A stretch of 64,000 nt of DNA from Streptomyces tuirus (GCA_018195615.1 JAGTPG010000002.1:5387501-5451500); one strand, 5' to 3'; shown: positions 29,100-38,814, numbered from the stretch's first letter. Notes: generated by a model not told the origin, from the sequence alone. Translations and numbers: made by a program.

Positions 29100-29564
29100 A
29101 TGACCACGCTCAAGTCGAAGCTGCAGGATGACCTCAACGCCGCGATCAAGGAGCGCGACGAGCTCCGCTCCTCGACGCTCCGGCTGACGCTCGCCGCGAT
29201 CACCAAGGAGGAGGTCGCGGGCAAGGCGAAGCGCGAGCTCTCCGACGACGAGGTGCAGAAGGTGATCACCCGCGAGGCGAAGAAGCGGCGCGAGGCCGCC
29301 GAGGCTTTCGCCCAGGGCGGTCGTGCCGAGAGCGCCGAGCGGGAGAAGGCGGAGGGCGAGGTGCTCGCCGCCTACCTGCCCAAGCAGCTCTCCGACGACG
29401 AGCTGAACGCGATCGTCGCGCAGGCCGTCGAGGAGGCGAAGGCCGCGGGTGCCGAGGGGCCCCGGGCCATGGGTGCCGTCATGAAGATCGTGAACCCGAA
29501 GGTGGCCGGGCAGGCGGAGGGCGGCCGGGTCGCCGCCGCGGTGAAGAAGCTGCTGGCCGGCTGA
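29100..29564 (+). CDS. GatB/Yqey domain protein
   Basis: 154 residues from ATG 29100. The whole protein is the helical GatB/Yqey domain: KLQDDLNAAIKERDEL at the start, VQKVITREAKKRREAAEAF in the middle, EGEVLAAYLPKQLSDDEL, and the AMGAVMKIVNPKVAGQAEGGRVAAAVKKLLA tail. In GatB the domain contacts the tRNA D-loop/tail. Free-standing copies are common in actinobacteria and their role is unknown. It is transcribed divergently from the metallophosphoesterase. Intact. Confidence 0.93.
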   Translation: MTTLKSKLQDDLNAAIKERDELRSSTLRLTLAAITKEEVAGKAKRELSDDEVQKVITREAKKRREAAEAFAQGGRAESAEREKAEGEVLAAYLPKQLSDDELNAIVAQAVEEAKAAGAEGPRAMGAVMKIVNPKVAGQAEGGRVAAAVKKLLAG

Positions 29565-29744
29565 CCGGCCGCCGAGCAGGCCAGTACGGGACGAGGCTCT
29601 GAGGCTTCGAAAGCCGGCGCAGTCGGAATTCAGCCATTCTGGCCGGATGCCTTGATCAGTGGCGGGCTGACGGAAAAGGCTGCGGGTTGAGCCGATCCGG
29701 TATGACTGGCGGGGCGAAGGGGGGCCGATGGAAGCGGCCAAACG

Positions 29745-29960
29745 GGGGACGGAAGGTATCGCGACGTGCTGACGTTGCTTTACCAAGGGCTCGACGACGC
29801 GACCGTTGCCCGACGGCTCGGGTCAGTCACCGGACCGTGCAGCGTCGCGTGCAGAGGATCATGGCGGATCTCGGAGTGAGCGGCCGTTTCGCCCTGAGGG
29901 CGAAGGCACAGGAACTCGGACTCATCTTCGGCATCAACCAGTCAGCGAATTCACCTGGCG
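29745..29960 (+). pseudogene. LuxR-type helix-turn-helix remnant
   Basis: RDVLTLLYQGLDDATVARRLG in one frame, then VSHRTVQRRVQRIMADLGV in the next after a break at GGG around 29820, matches the C-terminal DNA-binding domain of Streptomyces LuxR-family regulators. No sensor or receiver domain precedes it. The 29565-29744 and 29961-30150 sequences hold no other gene I can support. Confidence 0.6.
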
Positions 29961-30150
29961 GAGCCGAAGCGAGCGCTGTCGACCTGCATGCACAAGATCG
30001 CAGGGAGGCCGGCCGTACCGGGTAAGGGACGGCGCGGGCCGGAAGCGCTGTCGGGATATGCCGCTTCCTCTCGATATATGCCGCTTTCCTCTCGAGTCTC
30101 CTCGGGAGGGCCGAGAGGAAAGCGGTTCGGAGAGCTTCAGCGACGCACGT

Positions 30151-30587
30151 TCACCCGCAGTGGACGCGCTTGACACTCCTGCCGGCCCACAGGCCCCCGA
30201 TGTCCTCGCCACCGCCGAGGTCGATGCAGTGTCCGTTGGTCCGCGTCACGGTGACGGGTCCCGCGTAGCGGCTGTATGCACCGGAGTCGAGCTTGGTGTT
30301 GCTACTGCCGGATATGTTGATGCCCACTTCCATGTAGTGGGTCGTCCCGTAGTACTTCTTCGCCAGCAGCACGGCACAGTTGGTCCCGCCGTTCGCCGAC
30401 GAGTAGTACAGGCGCAACTGACCCCACACCTCGCCCGACGCGGGTGTGTTGTACGTGTCGATGAGGCTCCCCGGACAACCGTACTCAGCGGCACCCTCGC
30501 TGGCGGCGAAAGCGCCGGGGCGGTGGCCACGCTGAGGCCGGTGATCGACAGCCCGAGGGCCGCCGCGGTTGCGAGAAATCTGCGCAT
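30151..30587 (-). CDS. Secreted protein resembling spore-associated protein A (SapA); one frame break
   Basis: The signal peptide MRRFLATAAALGLSITGLS ends at an AFA-A site once the GGGG at 30517-30520 is given one more base. The mature 110 residues contain YSSANGGTNCAVLL, YAGPVTV, and the C-terminal KRVHCG, which resembles the SapA family (NCV..., YAGPV, GVHCG ending), exported proteins found on Streptomyces aerial hyphae and spores. Two conserved Cys may form a disulphide. 145 residues. The family assignment is from memory and moderate. Confidence 0.7.
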
Positions 30588-30633
30588 GCGTCAGTCACAC
30601 TCCCTTTCTGGTTTCAGGTGCGGACGCGGTGGG

Positions 30634-31029
30634 TCAGGCCACACCGTGGCAATTCATCACAACATTGGAACCGAAATCGATGCCGCCCGTGACGGTGCCG
30701 TCCCAGTTACCGAGGAAAGCGTTGATGACGACGCTTGTTCCCTCCGCGATGTTGAGGTCGACGTCGCGGACGCCGCCGTCCGCGCCGTTCCTGTTCCAGT
30801 AGAAGTAGTGACCGTCGCCGTAGATTTCGATGCCTCCGATGGCGGAGTTCCCGTCGGCGAAGACGTCGTCGACCAGGAGATGTTCGCCGTACGCCTTGAA
30901 GGTGGCCTTGGCGCCGCCGTTGTCGGAGTAGTCGGTGCAGTTGGTCTCGGCCTGGGCGGTTGCCGTCATACCGACGGTGAGTGCCGCGAAGATCGGAAGG
31001 ACGGCCGCGGCACGTGCGAGCTTGCGCAT
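30634..31029 (-). CDS. Small secreted protein
   Basis: 131 residues, intact. A clear signal peptide (MRKLARAAAVLPIFAALTVG, cleavage after AQA) is followed by a mature domain of about 105 residues, beta-rich with two cysteines at its ends (NCTDYSD and MNCHGVA), acidic, with repeated Gly-Asp turns. I do not recognise the family. It lies between two other exported proteins coded on the same strand, possibly a cluster of cell-surface or spore-coat-associated products. Confidence 0.75.
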   Translation of the reverse strand: MRKLARAAAVLPIFAALTVGMTATAQAETNCTDYSDNGGAKATFKAYGEHLLVDDVFADGNSAIGGIEIYGDGHYFYWNRNGADGGVRDVDLNIAEGTSVVINAFLGNWDGTVTGGIDFGSNVVMNCHGVA

Positions 31030-31099
31030 GGGATTACCTCTTCTTTGTCTCGGGTGGATGCGTCGGTCTGTCGTCAGTCCTTGTGGCAGGAGGCCGCGA

Positions 31100-31690
31100 T
31101 CACGAGCCGCGGCTCAAGTTCCGCCGAGAAGGGGTGCCGACCGCGGGGCTCTGCGTGCAGACCTTGTATGACCAGCTACGTTCCTTGGTCACGGTTCCGC
31201 CGGTGGCGTCCACGTGTATGTGCTGCGGTGTGTATCCCGTCAGCACGAGCCGGTCGGTGGCCTTGCGGAGGTCCATGCCCACGACGTCCGGCGTCGCGTC
31301 GGCTTTCCATTCGGCGCCGACCTTCGGCGGGCATGTCTCGGAACTCCGGACCGTGAAGAGGACCACCGCTCTGAGGTTCGGTTTCTCCTCCTCGAAGCAG
31401 ACCTTGAATTTCTCCGCGTGGGCCGGACTGACGTACCGGTTCAGGTCTGTCGCATCACGGAGCGAGAACCCTTTGCCCTCGTCCGCTTTTTCTTTCATGA
31501 CGTCATCGAGGGGGCCCTCGGCAGGGTGGGCGGTGGATTCAGCTTCACCCTGTGCTGCAACCGGCTCTCCGCGTTCTTCGTCGGCTGCGCCCGAACTGCA
31601 CGCGGTAATACCGGCCAGAACTGTCAGAGCGGCTGCGGCGCCTGTCAAGAAGCCGCGTATTCGCCGCTCGGAGGTGTTCTGGAACCTCAT
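31100..31690 (-). CDS. Lipoprotein with PASTA-like C-terminal domain
   Basis: N-terminal lipobox LAGITAC preceded by a hydrophobic stretch (GFLTGAAAALTVL), so the mature Cys is lipid-anchored on the outer face of the membrane. A 60-residue Glu/Ala-rich linker follows, then a domain with VGMDLRKATDRLVLTGYTP, which is a PASTA-like signature (VVGM...A...L...G). 196 residues; intact. PASTA domains bind muropeptides or beta-lactams in other proteins, but a single lipoprotein-borne copy could be a general protein-interaction domain. Confidence 0.75.
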   Translation of the reverse strand: MRFQNTSERRIRGFLTGAAAALTVLAGITACSSGAADEERGEPVAAQGEAESTAHPAEGPLDDVMKEKADEGKGFSLRDATDLNRYVSPAHAEKFKVCFEEEKPNLRAVVLFTVRSSETCPPKVGAEWKADATPDVVGMDLRKATDRLVLTGYTPQHIHVDATGGTVTKERSWSYKVCTQSPAVGTPSRRNLSRGS

Positions 31691-31812
31691 GAATCCACTC
31701 CCCCCTCATGCGCTTGATGATCAAAGGAACACCAGTTCGTTTGGGGAGTCAAGGGTTCCGGTTTTGCCCGGATTGGGTCATTGCTGAGTGATTCTGCGCC
31801 TTCGCGGTCGTC

Positions 31813-32232
31813 TCACGTGGTGCCCTTCGGCGGGCCGTGGCGGGCACCTTTCCCGGCCCGCAGCCCCGCGGCCTTCACGATCACGGCGGCCCACCCGGAC
31901 TCACCCGGGCCGGCGAGTCCGTCACGCACCGCGACCTCGTGCAGCCGTCGCCACACACCGGCCTCCGTCCAGGCGGTGAAGCGGCGGTGCGCGGTCGCCG
32001 GTGAGACCTCGAGCCAGGGCGGCAGCATTCGCCAGGGGCAACCGCTGGTCAGTACGTACACCACTGCCGTGAACACCATGCGCTCGTCGACGGGCGCGGT
32101 GCCCCCTCCCTGCCGACGCGGCGTGAACGGTGGCAGCCGCGGCTCCGTCAGGGCCCACAGCTCGTCGGTGACCAGTCGGTGGGCAAGATCGCCAGTCATG
32201 CCGACCATCGTCGTCGTCACCACATGAGACAA
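31813..32232 (-). mobile_element. Truncated IS5-family transposase (N-terminal DUF4096 part)
   Basis: LVTDELWALTEPRLPPF, DERMVFTAVVYVLTSGCPWRMLPP and ATAHRRFTAWTEAGVWRRLHE are the N-terminal DUF4096 region of IS5/IS1182-like transposases common in Streptomyces. The sequence diverges after GWAAVIVKAA, and the DDE catalytic core is missing, so the copy is inactive. No inverted repeats are identifiable. It lies between the exported-protein cluster and the PBP gene. Confidence 0.8.
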
Positions 32233-32396
32233 CGGTGTGCTCGACGCGGATTGTCGTAATTACGCCAGGGACGACCTGGTGGCCCGGCGAAGGTGCCGAA
32301 GTGCGGACGGGTCCGAGGGGCGCTCAAGACAGGAGGCGGACCGTGCCGAGCTTCACCCCACCGTCCCGCGCCCGCACCGTGCGGTGTCGGGCCGGC

Positions 32397-34692
32397 TCAG
32401 CCGAACCGCCCGCCGTTTCCGTTCCCGCCGCCGTTGTCCTGCCCCGGAAGAAGCCCTCGGGATGGAGAACGAAGGCGCCGGGAAGGGCTCGCCGCCACCG
32501 CCGCCGTTGTTGTTGCCGCCGACCAGGCCGCCGATGAAGCCGCCACCGCCGTCGCCGTCTCCGCCGCCGCGGTCGTCCTCGTCGCCGTCCTCGTCGCCGC
32601 GGTTCCGGTCGATGCCGTCGGGGATGTGGACGTCGTTGAACTGCTCGACGGGCTTGCCCTGCAGAGCGCCGTTCATCATGTCGCCCCAGATCGGGCCCGG
32701 AACCTCACCACCGAAGACCTTGCCGTACGGCCGGCCACCGATGGTGATGTTGGTCATCCTCCGCTTGTGCGCGGGGTCGCCGACCCACACCGCCCCGGCC
32801 ATGTTCGGCGTGTAGCCCACGAACCAGGCCGCGAAGCGCTCGTCCGTCGTACCGGTCTTGCCGGCACTGGGACGGCTGTCGAGGCCGGCCTTCTTACCCG
32901 TACCGTCCTCGACGACGCCCTTCAGCAGCGCGTTGATGGTGTCTGCGGTCTTCTCCGACATGGCGCGCGAGCAGGTGGACTTGGGCACCTGCAGGGACTT
33001 CTTCTGGTCGCCGACGCGCTGGCTGACCGACTCGATGGCGATCGGCGTGCAGTACATGCCGCGCGAGGCGAAGGTCGCGTACGCGTTCGCCATGGTCAGG
33101 GGAGACATCTCCTGGGTGCCGAGGGCGATGGACGGCGCCTGGTCCATCTTGCGGCCGTCGGCCCGCTCGACGCCCATCTTCTTCGCCATCGTCGTCACCG
33201 GGCAGATGCCGATGTCGCTGATCATCTGCACGTAGTAGGTGTTGACCGACTTGGCGGTCGCCTCCTTCATGTCGTACGGGCCGACCTCCGTCTCGTTCTC
33301 GTTCTCGAGCCGGGCCGGCTTGTCCGGGTCGTTCAGCCACCTCTTGCCGTCGCAGGCCGAGACCGGGCTCGGGTACGCCATCCGGTACGGCGAGGAGTAG
33401 ACCTTGTTCGCCGGCATGCCGTCCTCGAGGGCCGCGGCGGCCACGATCGGCTTGAACGTCGAACCGGGCTGGTACCCCATGCCGCCGCCCATGGCGTCGT
33501 CGACGGACAGGTTGAGGGTCGTCTCGCCGTTCTTGATGTCGACGCCGTACGGCCGCGACTGGCCCATGGCGAGGATCTTGCCGGTGCCGGGCTGGACGAT
33601 GGTGGCGGCGGTGGCCACCTCGTCGCTCTTGTAGACGTGGTCCTTGATGGACTGCTGTGCGGAGTCCTGGGCCTGCGGGTCCATGGTGGTGCGGACGGTG
33701 AGGCCGCCCTGGTTCCAGACCTTCGCCCGCTCCTCCTTGGTCTTGCCGAAGACCGGGTCGTTCAGGAAGACCTCGCGGACGTAGTCGCAGAAGAAGCCCG
33801 CGCCCTTGACCGCCGTGATGCAGCCGTTCTTGGGCTTGCTGACCTTCAGGCCCAGCGGCGCCTCCATCGCTTCCCGGGCCTGCGCCCGGGAGATGTCGCC
33901 GACGTCGGCCATGCGGCGCAGCACGGTGTTGCGGCGCTTGGTGGCCTCCGCCTCGTCGTTGACCGGGTCGTACCGGCTGGGCGACTGGACGATGCCGGCG
34001 AGGAGGGCCGCCTCCTGGACGTTCAGGTCCTTGGCGGACTTGGAGAAGTAGCGCCGGGCCGCGGCCTCGACGCCGTAGGCCTGCTGGCCGAAGAACGTGA
34101 TGTTCAGGTAGTTCTCGAGGATCTTCTTCTTCCCGAGCTCCTCCTCGACCTGGATCGCGTACTTGAGCTCGCGGATCTTGCGGCCGATGGTCTGCTGGGT
34201 GGCCTGCGCGACCTTCGTCGCGTCGTCGCCCGCCTCCTCGACGAAGACGTTCTTCACGTACTGCTGCGTCAGGGTCGAGGCGCCCTGGGCGACCTCACCG
34301 CTGCGCGCGTTCTTGTTGAGGGCGCGCAGCACGCCCTTCAGGTCGACCGCGCCGTGCTGGTAGAAGCGCGAGTCCTCGATCGCGACGATCGCCTTCTGCA
34401 TGTACGGCGAGACGTCCTTGAGGGGGACCACCGTGCGGTCGCGCGAGTAGACCGTGGCGATCTGGCCGCCGTCGGCGTCGAGGATGGTGGTGCGCTGGCT
34501 CAGCGGCGGGGTCTTCATGTTGGCCGGGAGCTCGTCGAAGCTCTCGACCGATCCCTTGGCCGCCAGCCCCAGCGCGCCCACCGCGGGCAGCGCGATGCCG
34601 GCCAGCACGGCCCCCGCGAGGACACTGACACCTAGGAACTTGGCGGCCTGCTGCGTGGGAGACAGACCACCGCCCGAGCGCTTCTTTGGCAT
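32397..34692 (-). CDS. Class A penicillin-binding protein (bifunctional transglycosylase/transpeptidase)
   Basis: Peptidoglycan polymerase and cross-linker, anchored by one N-terminal membrane helix (VSVLAGAVLAGIALPAVGAL). Glycosyltransferase motifs: EDSRFYQHG, GASTLTQQYVKN, ILENYLNITFFGQ. Transpeptidase motifs: PGSTFKP (catalytic Ser), KSVNTYY (SxN) and SAGKTGTTDERF (KTG). The Gly/Asn-rich tail reads into the wrong frame at 32459-32461 and 32442-32445; adding a base at each gives the usual GGGNGNGGRFG ending at 32397. ATG at 34692. It is divergent from wblA, as in S. coelicolor to my recollection. Corrected length 765 residues. Confidence 0.93.
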
Positions 34693-35099
34693 GAGGGCAG
34701 CCTACGTTCTCATTCGCCGGACAGGCGTATATGCCTTGGCCTAAGCTGCTCTCAACTGTCACAGCAGTGAGGCCACGTATCAATACGTCCGGCGACCCCG
34801 AATCGTTCCGGGTGTTCCCCAACTTTTTTGGTGGGGTCGTGTCCGAATCCGCCTTGTGTGTCATACGGCGTCCGTTGTGACGCAACTGAACTGTCCCGGT
34901 TTGCCGGGAAAGTTACGTATGTCGCCAGCTCACTCCCCCGGGTGATCTGCCGCTTACCCATAGTCCGTTCGGGCCATTCAAGATTGGGCCCGCTGGGGTG
35001 TTGCGCTGTGCCCACCTTCCGTAACGTCCTCAACTGGCGGCGGTGAATATGCCGCTGCCGCCGTGGGGGAGCCTCGATTCGGGAGAGGACGGCGCCGGT
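34693..35099. promoter_or_regulatory. Long PBP-wblA divergent intergenic region
   Basis: About 400 bases separate the PBP and wblA starts. Several AT-containing patches (TTTTTTGG near 34824, CGTCCGTTGTGACGCAACTG near 34870) stand out from the GC-rich background and are candidate regulator sites, in line with wblA being controlled by developmental regulators such as BldD and by its own product. I cannot place -10/-35 boxes with confidence. Confidence 0.5.
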
Positions 35100-35438
35100 A
35101 TGGGCTGGGTAGTCGACTGGAGTGCGCAGGCGGCCTGCCGCACTACCGATCCGGATGAACTGTTCGTTCAGGGAGCAGCGCAGAACAGGGCCAAGGCGGT
35201 GTGCACCGGATGCCCGGTGCGTACGGAGTGCCTGGCCGACGCGCTGGACAACCGCGTCGAGTTCGGCGTGTGGGGAGGCATGACGGAGCGGGAGCGCCGC
35301 GCACTGCTGCGCCGGCGGCCCACCGTGACCTCCTGGCGCCGGCTGCTGGAGACCGCGCGCTCGGAGTACGAGCGCGGCACGGGAGTCGTGCCGCTCGACG
35401 ACGACGCGGTCTACGAGAACTACGCGGCGGTGAGCTGA
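35100..35438 (+). CDS. wblA: WhiB-like regulator WblA
   Basis: 112-residue iron-sulphur transcription factor. Four cysteines in the Wbl pattern (AACRTTDP, then AVCTGCPVRTEC) bind a 4Fe-4S cluster; the VWGGMTERER turn and basic RRRPTVTSWRRLLE tail form the DNA-binding/sigma-contact part. WblA controls the switch to sporulation and represses antibiotic clusters in Streptomyces. The start at ATG 35100 gives exactly the canonical length and follows GAGAGGA; an upstream GTG at 35043 would add 19 residues. Recognition is strong because of near-identity to what I recall of SCO3579. Confidence 0.95.
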   Translation: MGWVVDWSAQAACRTTDPDELFVQGAAQNRAKAVCTGCPVRTECLADALDNRVEFGVWGGMTERERRALLRRRPTVTSWRRLLETARSEYERGTGVVPLDDDAVYENYAAVS

Positions 35439-35468
35439 GGGCTTCCCTCCGGGAGCTCCACAGTGCTG

Positions 35469-35488
35469 AGGGCCCCTTGACGGGCCCT
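35469..35488 (+). terminator. Terminator after wblA
   Basis: AGGGCCC and GGGCCCT form a seven-base-pair stem around a CTTGAC loop, 31 bases past the wblA stop and followed by TTC. It probably also serves the convergent ArsA-like gene. Confidence 0.6.
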
Positions 35489-35519
35489 TCGCCATCGCCT
35501 CGCCATCGCCGGGCTGCCC

Positions 35520-36914
35520 TCAGGCACTCGCCTCGGGCAGGTCGGGGGCTTCGGCGTCGGGGTCTTCGGCGGGGTCGGGAAGCTCGCGCTCGTTGGCCGC
35601 GAGCCGGTCGCCGATGTCGCGTAGTCCCACGAGGTCGTGCACGTCGCCGGGCAGTGCGCCCACTTCCGTCACGGCCACCTCGGGGTGGAGCGCGGTGAAG
35701 CGGTCACGCGTGCGCTGCTCACGGGAGAGCAGCTGCATGCGTTCGGCGTGCAGCCTCAACAGGCCTGCCGCGAGCTGGTCGACGGACCGCTCGGCGTCCA
35801 CGGCGGGGGAGCCACCCTCGGAAGCCGGAGCAGAGGTATGAGCTGGGGTTTCGGACGTGGGAGAGTCTGAACTGCCGTATGCGTCGGGGGAGTTACGAAG
35901 TCCTTCTTTCCCGCCCTCCTGATCGACAATGCCGGGCTCTTCAAGATTTTCCGCGGCGGCGAGTGCCCGCTCGGCCGACAGGCCGTCGGCGCCGCTGCCG
36001 TGGACCCGGTTGAGCACCAGCCCGGCGAGCGGCATGTCCTCCGCGGCCAGCCGCTCCACGAAGTACGCGGCCTCGCGCAGCGCGTCCCGCTCCGGGGCCG
36101 CGACCACGAGGAACGCCGTCCCGGGTGCCTGGAGGAGCTTGTACGTCGCGTCCGCACGGGTGCGGAAGCCGCCGAAGGTCGTGTCCATCGCGGACACGAA
36201 CGTCTGGACGTCCTTGAGGAGCTGGCCGCCGAGCAGCTTGCCGAGGGTGCCGGTCATCATCGACATCCCGACGTTCAGGAACTTCATCCCGGCCCGGCCG
36301 CCCAGCTTCGCCGGTGCCGTCAGCAGCCGGATCAGCCGGCCGTCCAGGAACGACCCGAGCCGCTTGGGCGCGTCCAGGAAGTCCAGCGCCGAGCGGGACG
36401 GAGGCGTGTCGACGACGATCAGGTCCCACTCGTCCCGGGCCCGCAGCTGCCCGAGCTTCTCCATCGCCATGTACTCCTGCGTGCCCGCGAAGCCCGCCGA
36501 GAGCGACTGGTAGAAGGGGTTGCCCAGGATCGCGGCCGCCCGTTCGCGGTCCGCGTGCGCCTCGACGATCTCGTCGAAGGTGCGCTTCATGTCGAGCATC
36601 ATCGCGTGCAGCTCGCCACCCGCGGAGTCGTCGATGCCCTTCACCCGCCGCGGGGTGTTGTCGAGGGAGTCGATGCCCATGGACTGGGCGAGCCGGCGGG
36701 CCGGGTCGATGGTGAGGACCACGACCTTGCGGCCCCGCTCGGCCGCGCGCAGGCCCAGGGCCGCCGCCGTCGTGGTCTTGCCGACACCGCCCGAGCCGCA
36801 GCAGACCACGATCCGGGTCTTCGGGTCCGCCAGCAGCGGATCGACGTCGAGCACAGCCGCGGGAGCCAGATGGCGGGCCGGGTCGTGGGTGTGGGCCGGG
36901 TCCGGACGACTCAT
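35520..36914 (-). CDS. ArsA-like (GET3/ion-transporting) ATPase, large paralogue
   Basis: 464 residues. The deviant P-loop GSGGVGKTTTAAALG is at about residues 42-56. ArsA signatures follow, including TIDPARRLAQ, the VDTPPSRSALDF switch region, and the MEKLGQL segment. These soluble ATPases are related to ArsA and MinD/Get3 and shuttle clients or drive transport. The wblA-linked paralogue pair is conserved in Streptomyces and its role is not established. Start ATG 36914 after AGGGGATG. A Ser/Pro/Glu-rich insertion at about residues 330-370 is variable. Operon with the next gene upstream (70 bases). Confidence 0.9.
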   Translation of the reverse strand: MSRPDPAHTHDPARHLAPAAVLDVDPLLADPKTRIVVCCGSGGVGKTTTAAALGLRAAERGRKVVVLTIDPARRLAQSMGIDSLDNTPRRVKGIDDSAGGELHAMMLDMKRTFDEIVEAHADRERAAAILGNPFYQSLSAGFAGTQEYMAMEKLGQLRARDEWDLIVVDTPPSRSALDFLDAPKRLGSFLDGRLIRLLTAPAKLGGRAGMKFLNVGMSMMTGTLGKLLGGQLLKDVQTFVSAMDTTFGGFRTRADATYKLLQAPGTAFLVVAAPERDALREAAYFVERLAAEDMPLAGLVLNRVHGSGADGLSAERALAAAENLEEPGIVDQEGGKEGLRNSPDAYGSSDSPTSETPAHTSAPASEGGSPAVDAERSVDQLAAGLLRLHAERMQLLSREQRTRDRFTALHPEVAVTEVGALPGDVHDLVGLRDIGDRLAANERELPDPAEDPDAEAPDLPEASA

Positions 36915-36984
36915 GACATCCCCTGCTTCCGACTCATGACGGGCCTTGCCTGTGTGCTGTGCCGGGGTCCACGGAATGCCCGGC

Positions 36985-37962
36985 TCACGACACGCCCTGC
37001 TCGCGCAGCTCGCGGGCCAGTTCGTACAGCCCTGCCAGGTCCATGCCCTCGGCGAACAGCGGCAGTTCGTGCAGCGGCAGGCCCAGCTCGGCGAGGACCG
37101 CACGCTGCTCGTGCTCCAGCGTGTACCGCTCGGAGTACTCCTCGGCCTGGGTGAGCAGCGGGTCCACCAGCCGCTCGGCGTGCCCGCCGCGCCGCGCCCC
37201 GCCGAGCCCGGCGGACGACAGGGACCGTGCGACCGTGGAACGCGGGACCGACCGCAGGAGTTCCAGGTCGGCCGTGTCCAACACCTCGGGCCGCACCATG
37301 TTCACGATGATCCGCCCCACCGGCAGCCGGGCCGAGCGCAGCTCGGCGATGCCGTCCACGGTCTCCTGGACGGGCATCTCCTCCAGCAGCGTCACGAGGT
37401 GCACGGCCGTCTCCGGTGACTTCAGCACCCGCATCACGGCCTGTGCCTGATTGTGTATCGGGCCGATCTTGGCGAGACCCGCGACCTCGTCGTTGACGTT
37501 CAGGAAGCGGGTGATGCGCCCGGTGGGCGGGGCGTCCATGACGACGTAGTCGTATGTGAACCGCCCGCTGCGCTCCTTGCGCCGCACCGCCTCGCAGGCC
37601 TTGCCGGTGAGGAGTACGTCCCGCAGGCCGGGCGCGATGGTGGTGGCGAAGTCGATCGCGCCGAGTTTCTTCAGGGCCCGTCCGGCGCTTCCCAGCTTGT
37701 AGAACATCTGGAGATAGTCCAGAAGGGCCAGTTCGGGGTCGATGGCGAGGGCATACACCTCCCCGCCCCCTGGAGCGACGGCGATCTTCCGCTCCTCATA
37801 AGGCAGCGCCTCCGTCTCGAAGAGCTGCGCGATGCCCTGGCGGCCCTCGACCTCGACGAGAAGCGTCCGCTTCCCCTCCTTGGCGAGGGCCAGCGCTAGG
37901 GCGGCGGCCACCGTGGTCTTACCGGTACCGCCCTTGCCGCTGACGACCTGGAGCCTGCTCAC
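36985..37962 (-). CDS. ArsA-like (GET3/ion-transporting) ATPase, small paralogue
   Basis: 325 residues from a GTG at 37962. P-loop GKGGTGKTTVAAALALALA at residues 9-27, followed by VEVEGRQGIAQLFET, the VMDAPPTGRITRFL switch motif (DAPPTG), and a C-terminal helical part. It is a second ArsA/MinD-like ATPase arranged in tandem with the larger paralogue, which suggests a heterodimer or pseudo-dimer like the two halves of ArsA. Intact. Confidence 0.9.
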   Translation of the reverse strand: MSRLQVVSGKGGTGKTTVAAALALALAKEGKRTLLVEVEGRQGIAQLFETEALPYEERKIAVAPGGGEVYALAIDPELALLDYLQMFYKLGSAGRALKKLGAIDFATTIAPGLRDVLLTGKACEAVRRKERSGRFTYDYVVMDAPPTGRITRFLNVNDEVAGLAKIGPIHNQAQAVMRVLKSPETAVHLVTLLEEMPVQETVDGIAELRSARLPVGRIIVNMVRPEVLDTADLELLRSVPRSTVARSLSSAGLGGARRGGHAERLVDPLLTQAEEYSERYTLEHEQRAVLAELGLPLHELPLFAEGMDLAGLYELARELREQGVS

Positions 37963-38113
37963 GTATTCGAGCCTAACCAGTCCGCGGCCGGACTACGCGG
38001 GAGGCTGTGGACAACGGGGGCCGTGGCCGGCCGGCGACCGGGGTGTGGCCGGCCGGCGACCGGGCCGCGGTCGGCTGCGAGACCCGCCTCCGGCAGCGGC
38101 TAGAGTCGGCCGC

Positions 38114-38272
38114 ATGTCTAAGTGGGAATACGCAACCGTGCCGCTGCTCGTCCACGCCACGAAGCAGATTCTGGACACCTGGGGCGAGGACGGCTGGGAG
38201 CTCGTCCAGGTCGTGCCCGGGCCGAACAACCCCGAGCAGCTCGTGGCCTACCTCAAGCGGGAGAAGCAGTGA
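38114..38272 (+). CDS. DUF4177 protein
   Basis: 52 residues: MSKWEYATVPLLVHATKQIL, DTWGEDGWELVQVVPG, AYLKREKQ. This matches the small DUF4177 family, one compact alpha/beta unit of unknown function. The stop overlaps the RidA ATG (TGATG), so translation is coupled. Divergent from the ArsA-like gene pair. Confidence 0.9.
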   Translation: MSKWEYATVPLLVHATKQILDTWGEDGWELVQVVPGPNNPEQLVAYLKREKQ

Positions 38273-38733
38273 TGGGCGCCGTCGAGGCGAAGCTGGCCGA
38301 GCTCGGCCTGACCCTGCCCGACGTGGTGCCGCCGCTGGCCGCGTACCAGCCGGCCGTGCAGTCCGGACCGTACGTCTACACCGCCGGGCAGCTCCCGATG
38401 GTGGACGGCAAGCTTCCGCTCACCGGCAAGGTCGGTGCTGAGGTCACCCCGGAGGAGGCCAAGGAGCTGGCACGCACGTGTGCGCTGAACGCCCTGGCCG
38501 CCGTCAAGTCCGTCGCCGGTGACCTGGACCGCATCGCGCGCGTGGTGAAGGTCGTGGGCTTCGTGGCGTCGGCCTCGGACTTCACGGGCCAGCCCGCGGT
38601 GCTCAACGGCGCCAGCGAGCTGCTCGGCGAGGTCCTCGGCGACAAGGGCGTGCACGCGCGCAGCGCGGTGGGCGTGGCGGTGCTGCCGCTGGACGCGCCG
38701 GTGGAGGTCGAGATCCAGGTGGAGCTCGCGTAG
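38272..38733 (+). CDS. RidA family protein
   Basis: 153 residues of the RidA/YjgF/Rid fold, which hydrolyses reactive enamine/imine intermediates made by PLP enzymes. Visible markers are SGPYVYTAGQLPMVDGKLPLTG near the N-terminus, CALNALAAVKSVAGDLDRIARVVKVVGFVAS and the C-terminal ARSAVGVAVLPLDAPVEVEIQVEL segment. The catalytic Arg of classic RidA (ARS/RAxV) is in the ARSAVGV stretch. Start is coupled to DUF4177. Intact and conserved at this position. Confidence 0.92.
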   Translation: MGAVEAKLAELGLTLPDVVPPLAAYQPAVQSGPYVYTAGQLPMVDGKLPLTGKVGAEVTPEEAKELARTCALNALAAVKSVAGDLDRIARVVKVVGFVASASDFTGQPAVLNGASELLGEVLGDKGVHARSAVGVAVLPLDAPVEVEIQVELA

Positions 38734-38814
38734 AGCCGTTCGCGCAGGCCCGGCTGCGGCATCGGCCCCGGGGGCCACTCGAACATCCGCCCGTCACCAG
38801 ATAGCCTCGCGCCC

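Noticed and set aside
31813..32232. Complete IS element
   Set aside because: The transposase lacks its catalytic half and no terminal inverted repeats are visible.
32293..34635. Plus-strand 780-codon frame opposite the PBP gene
   Set aside because: The minus-strand PBP has all catalytic motifs; the opposite frame has none.
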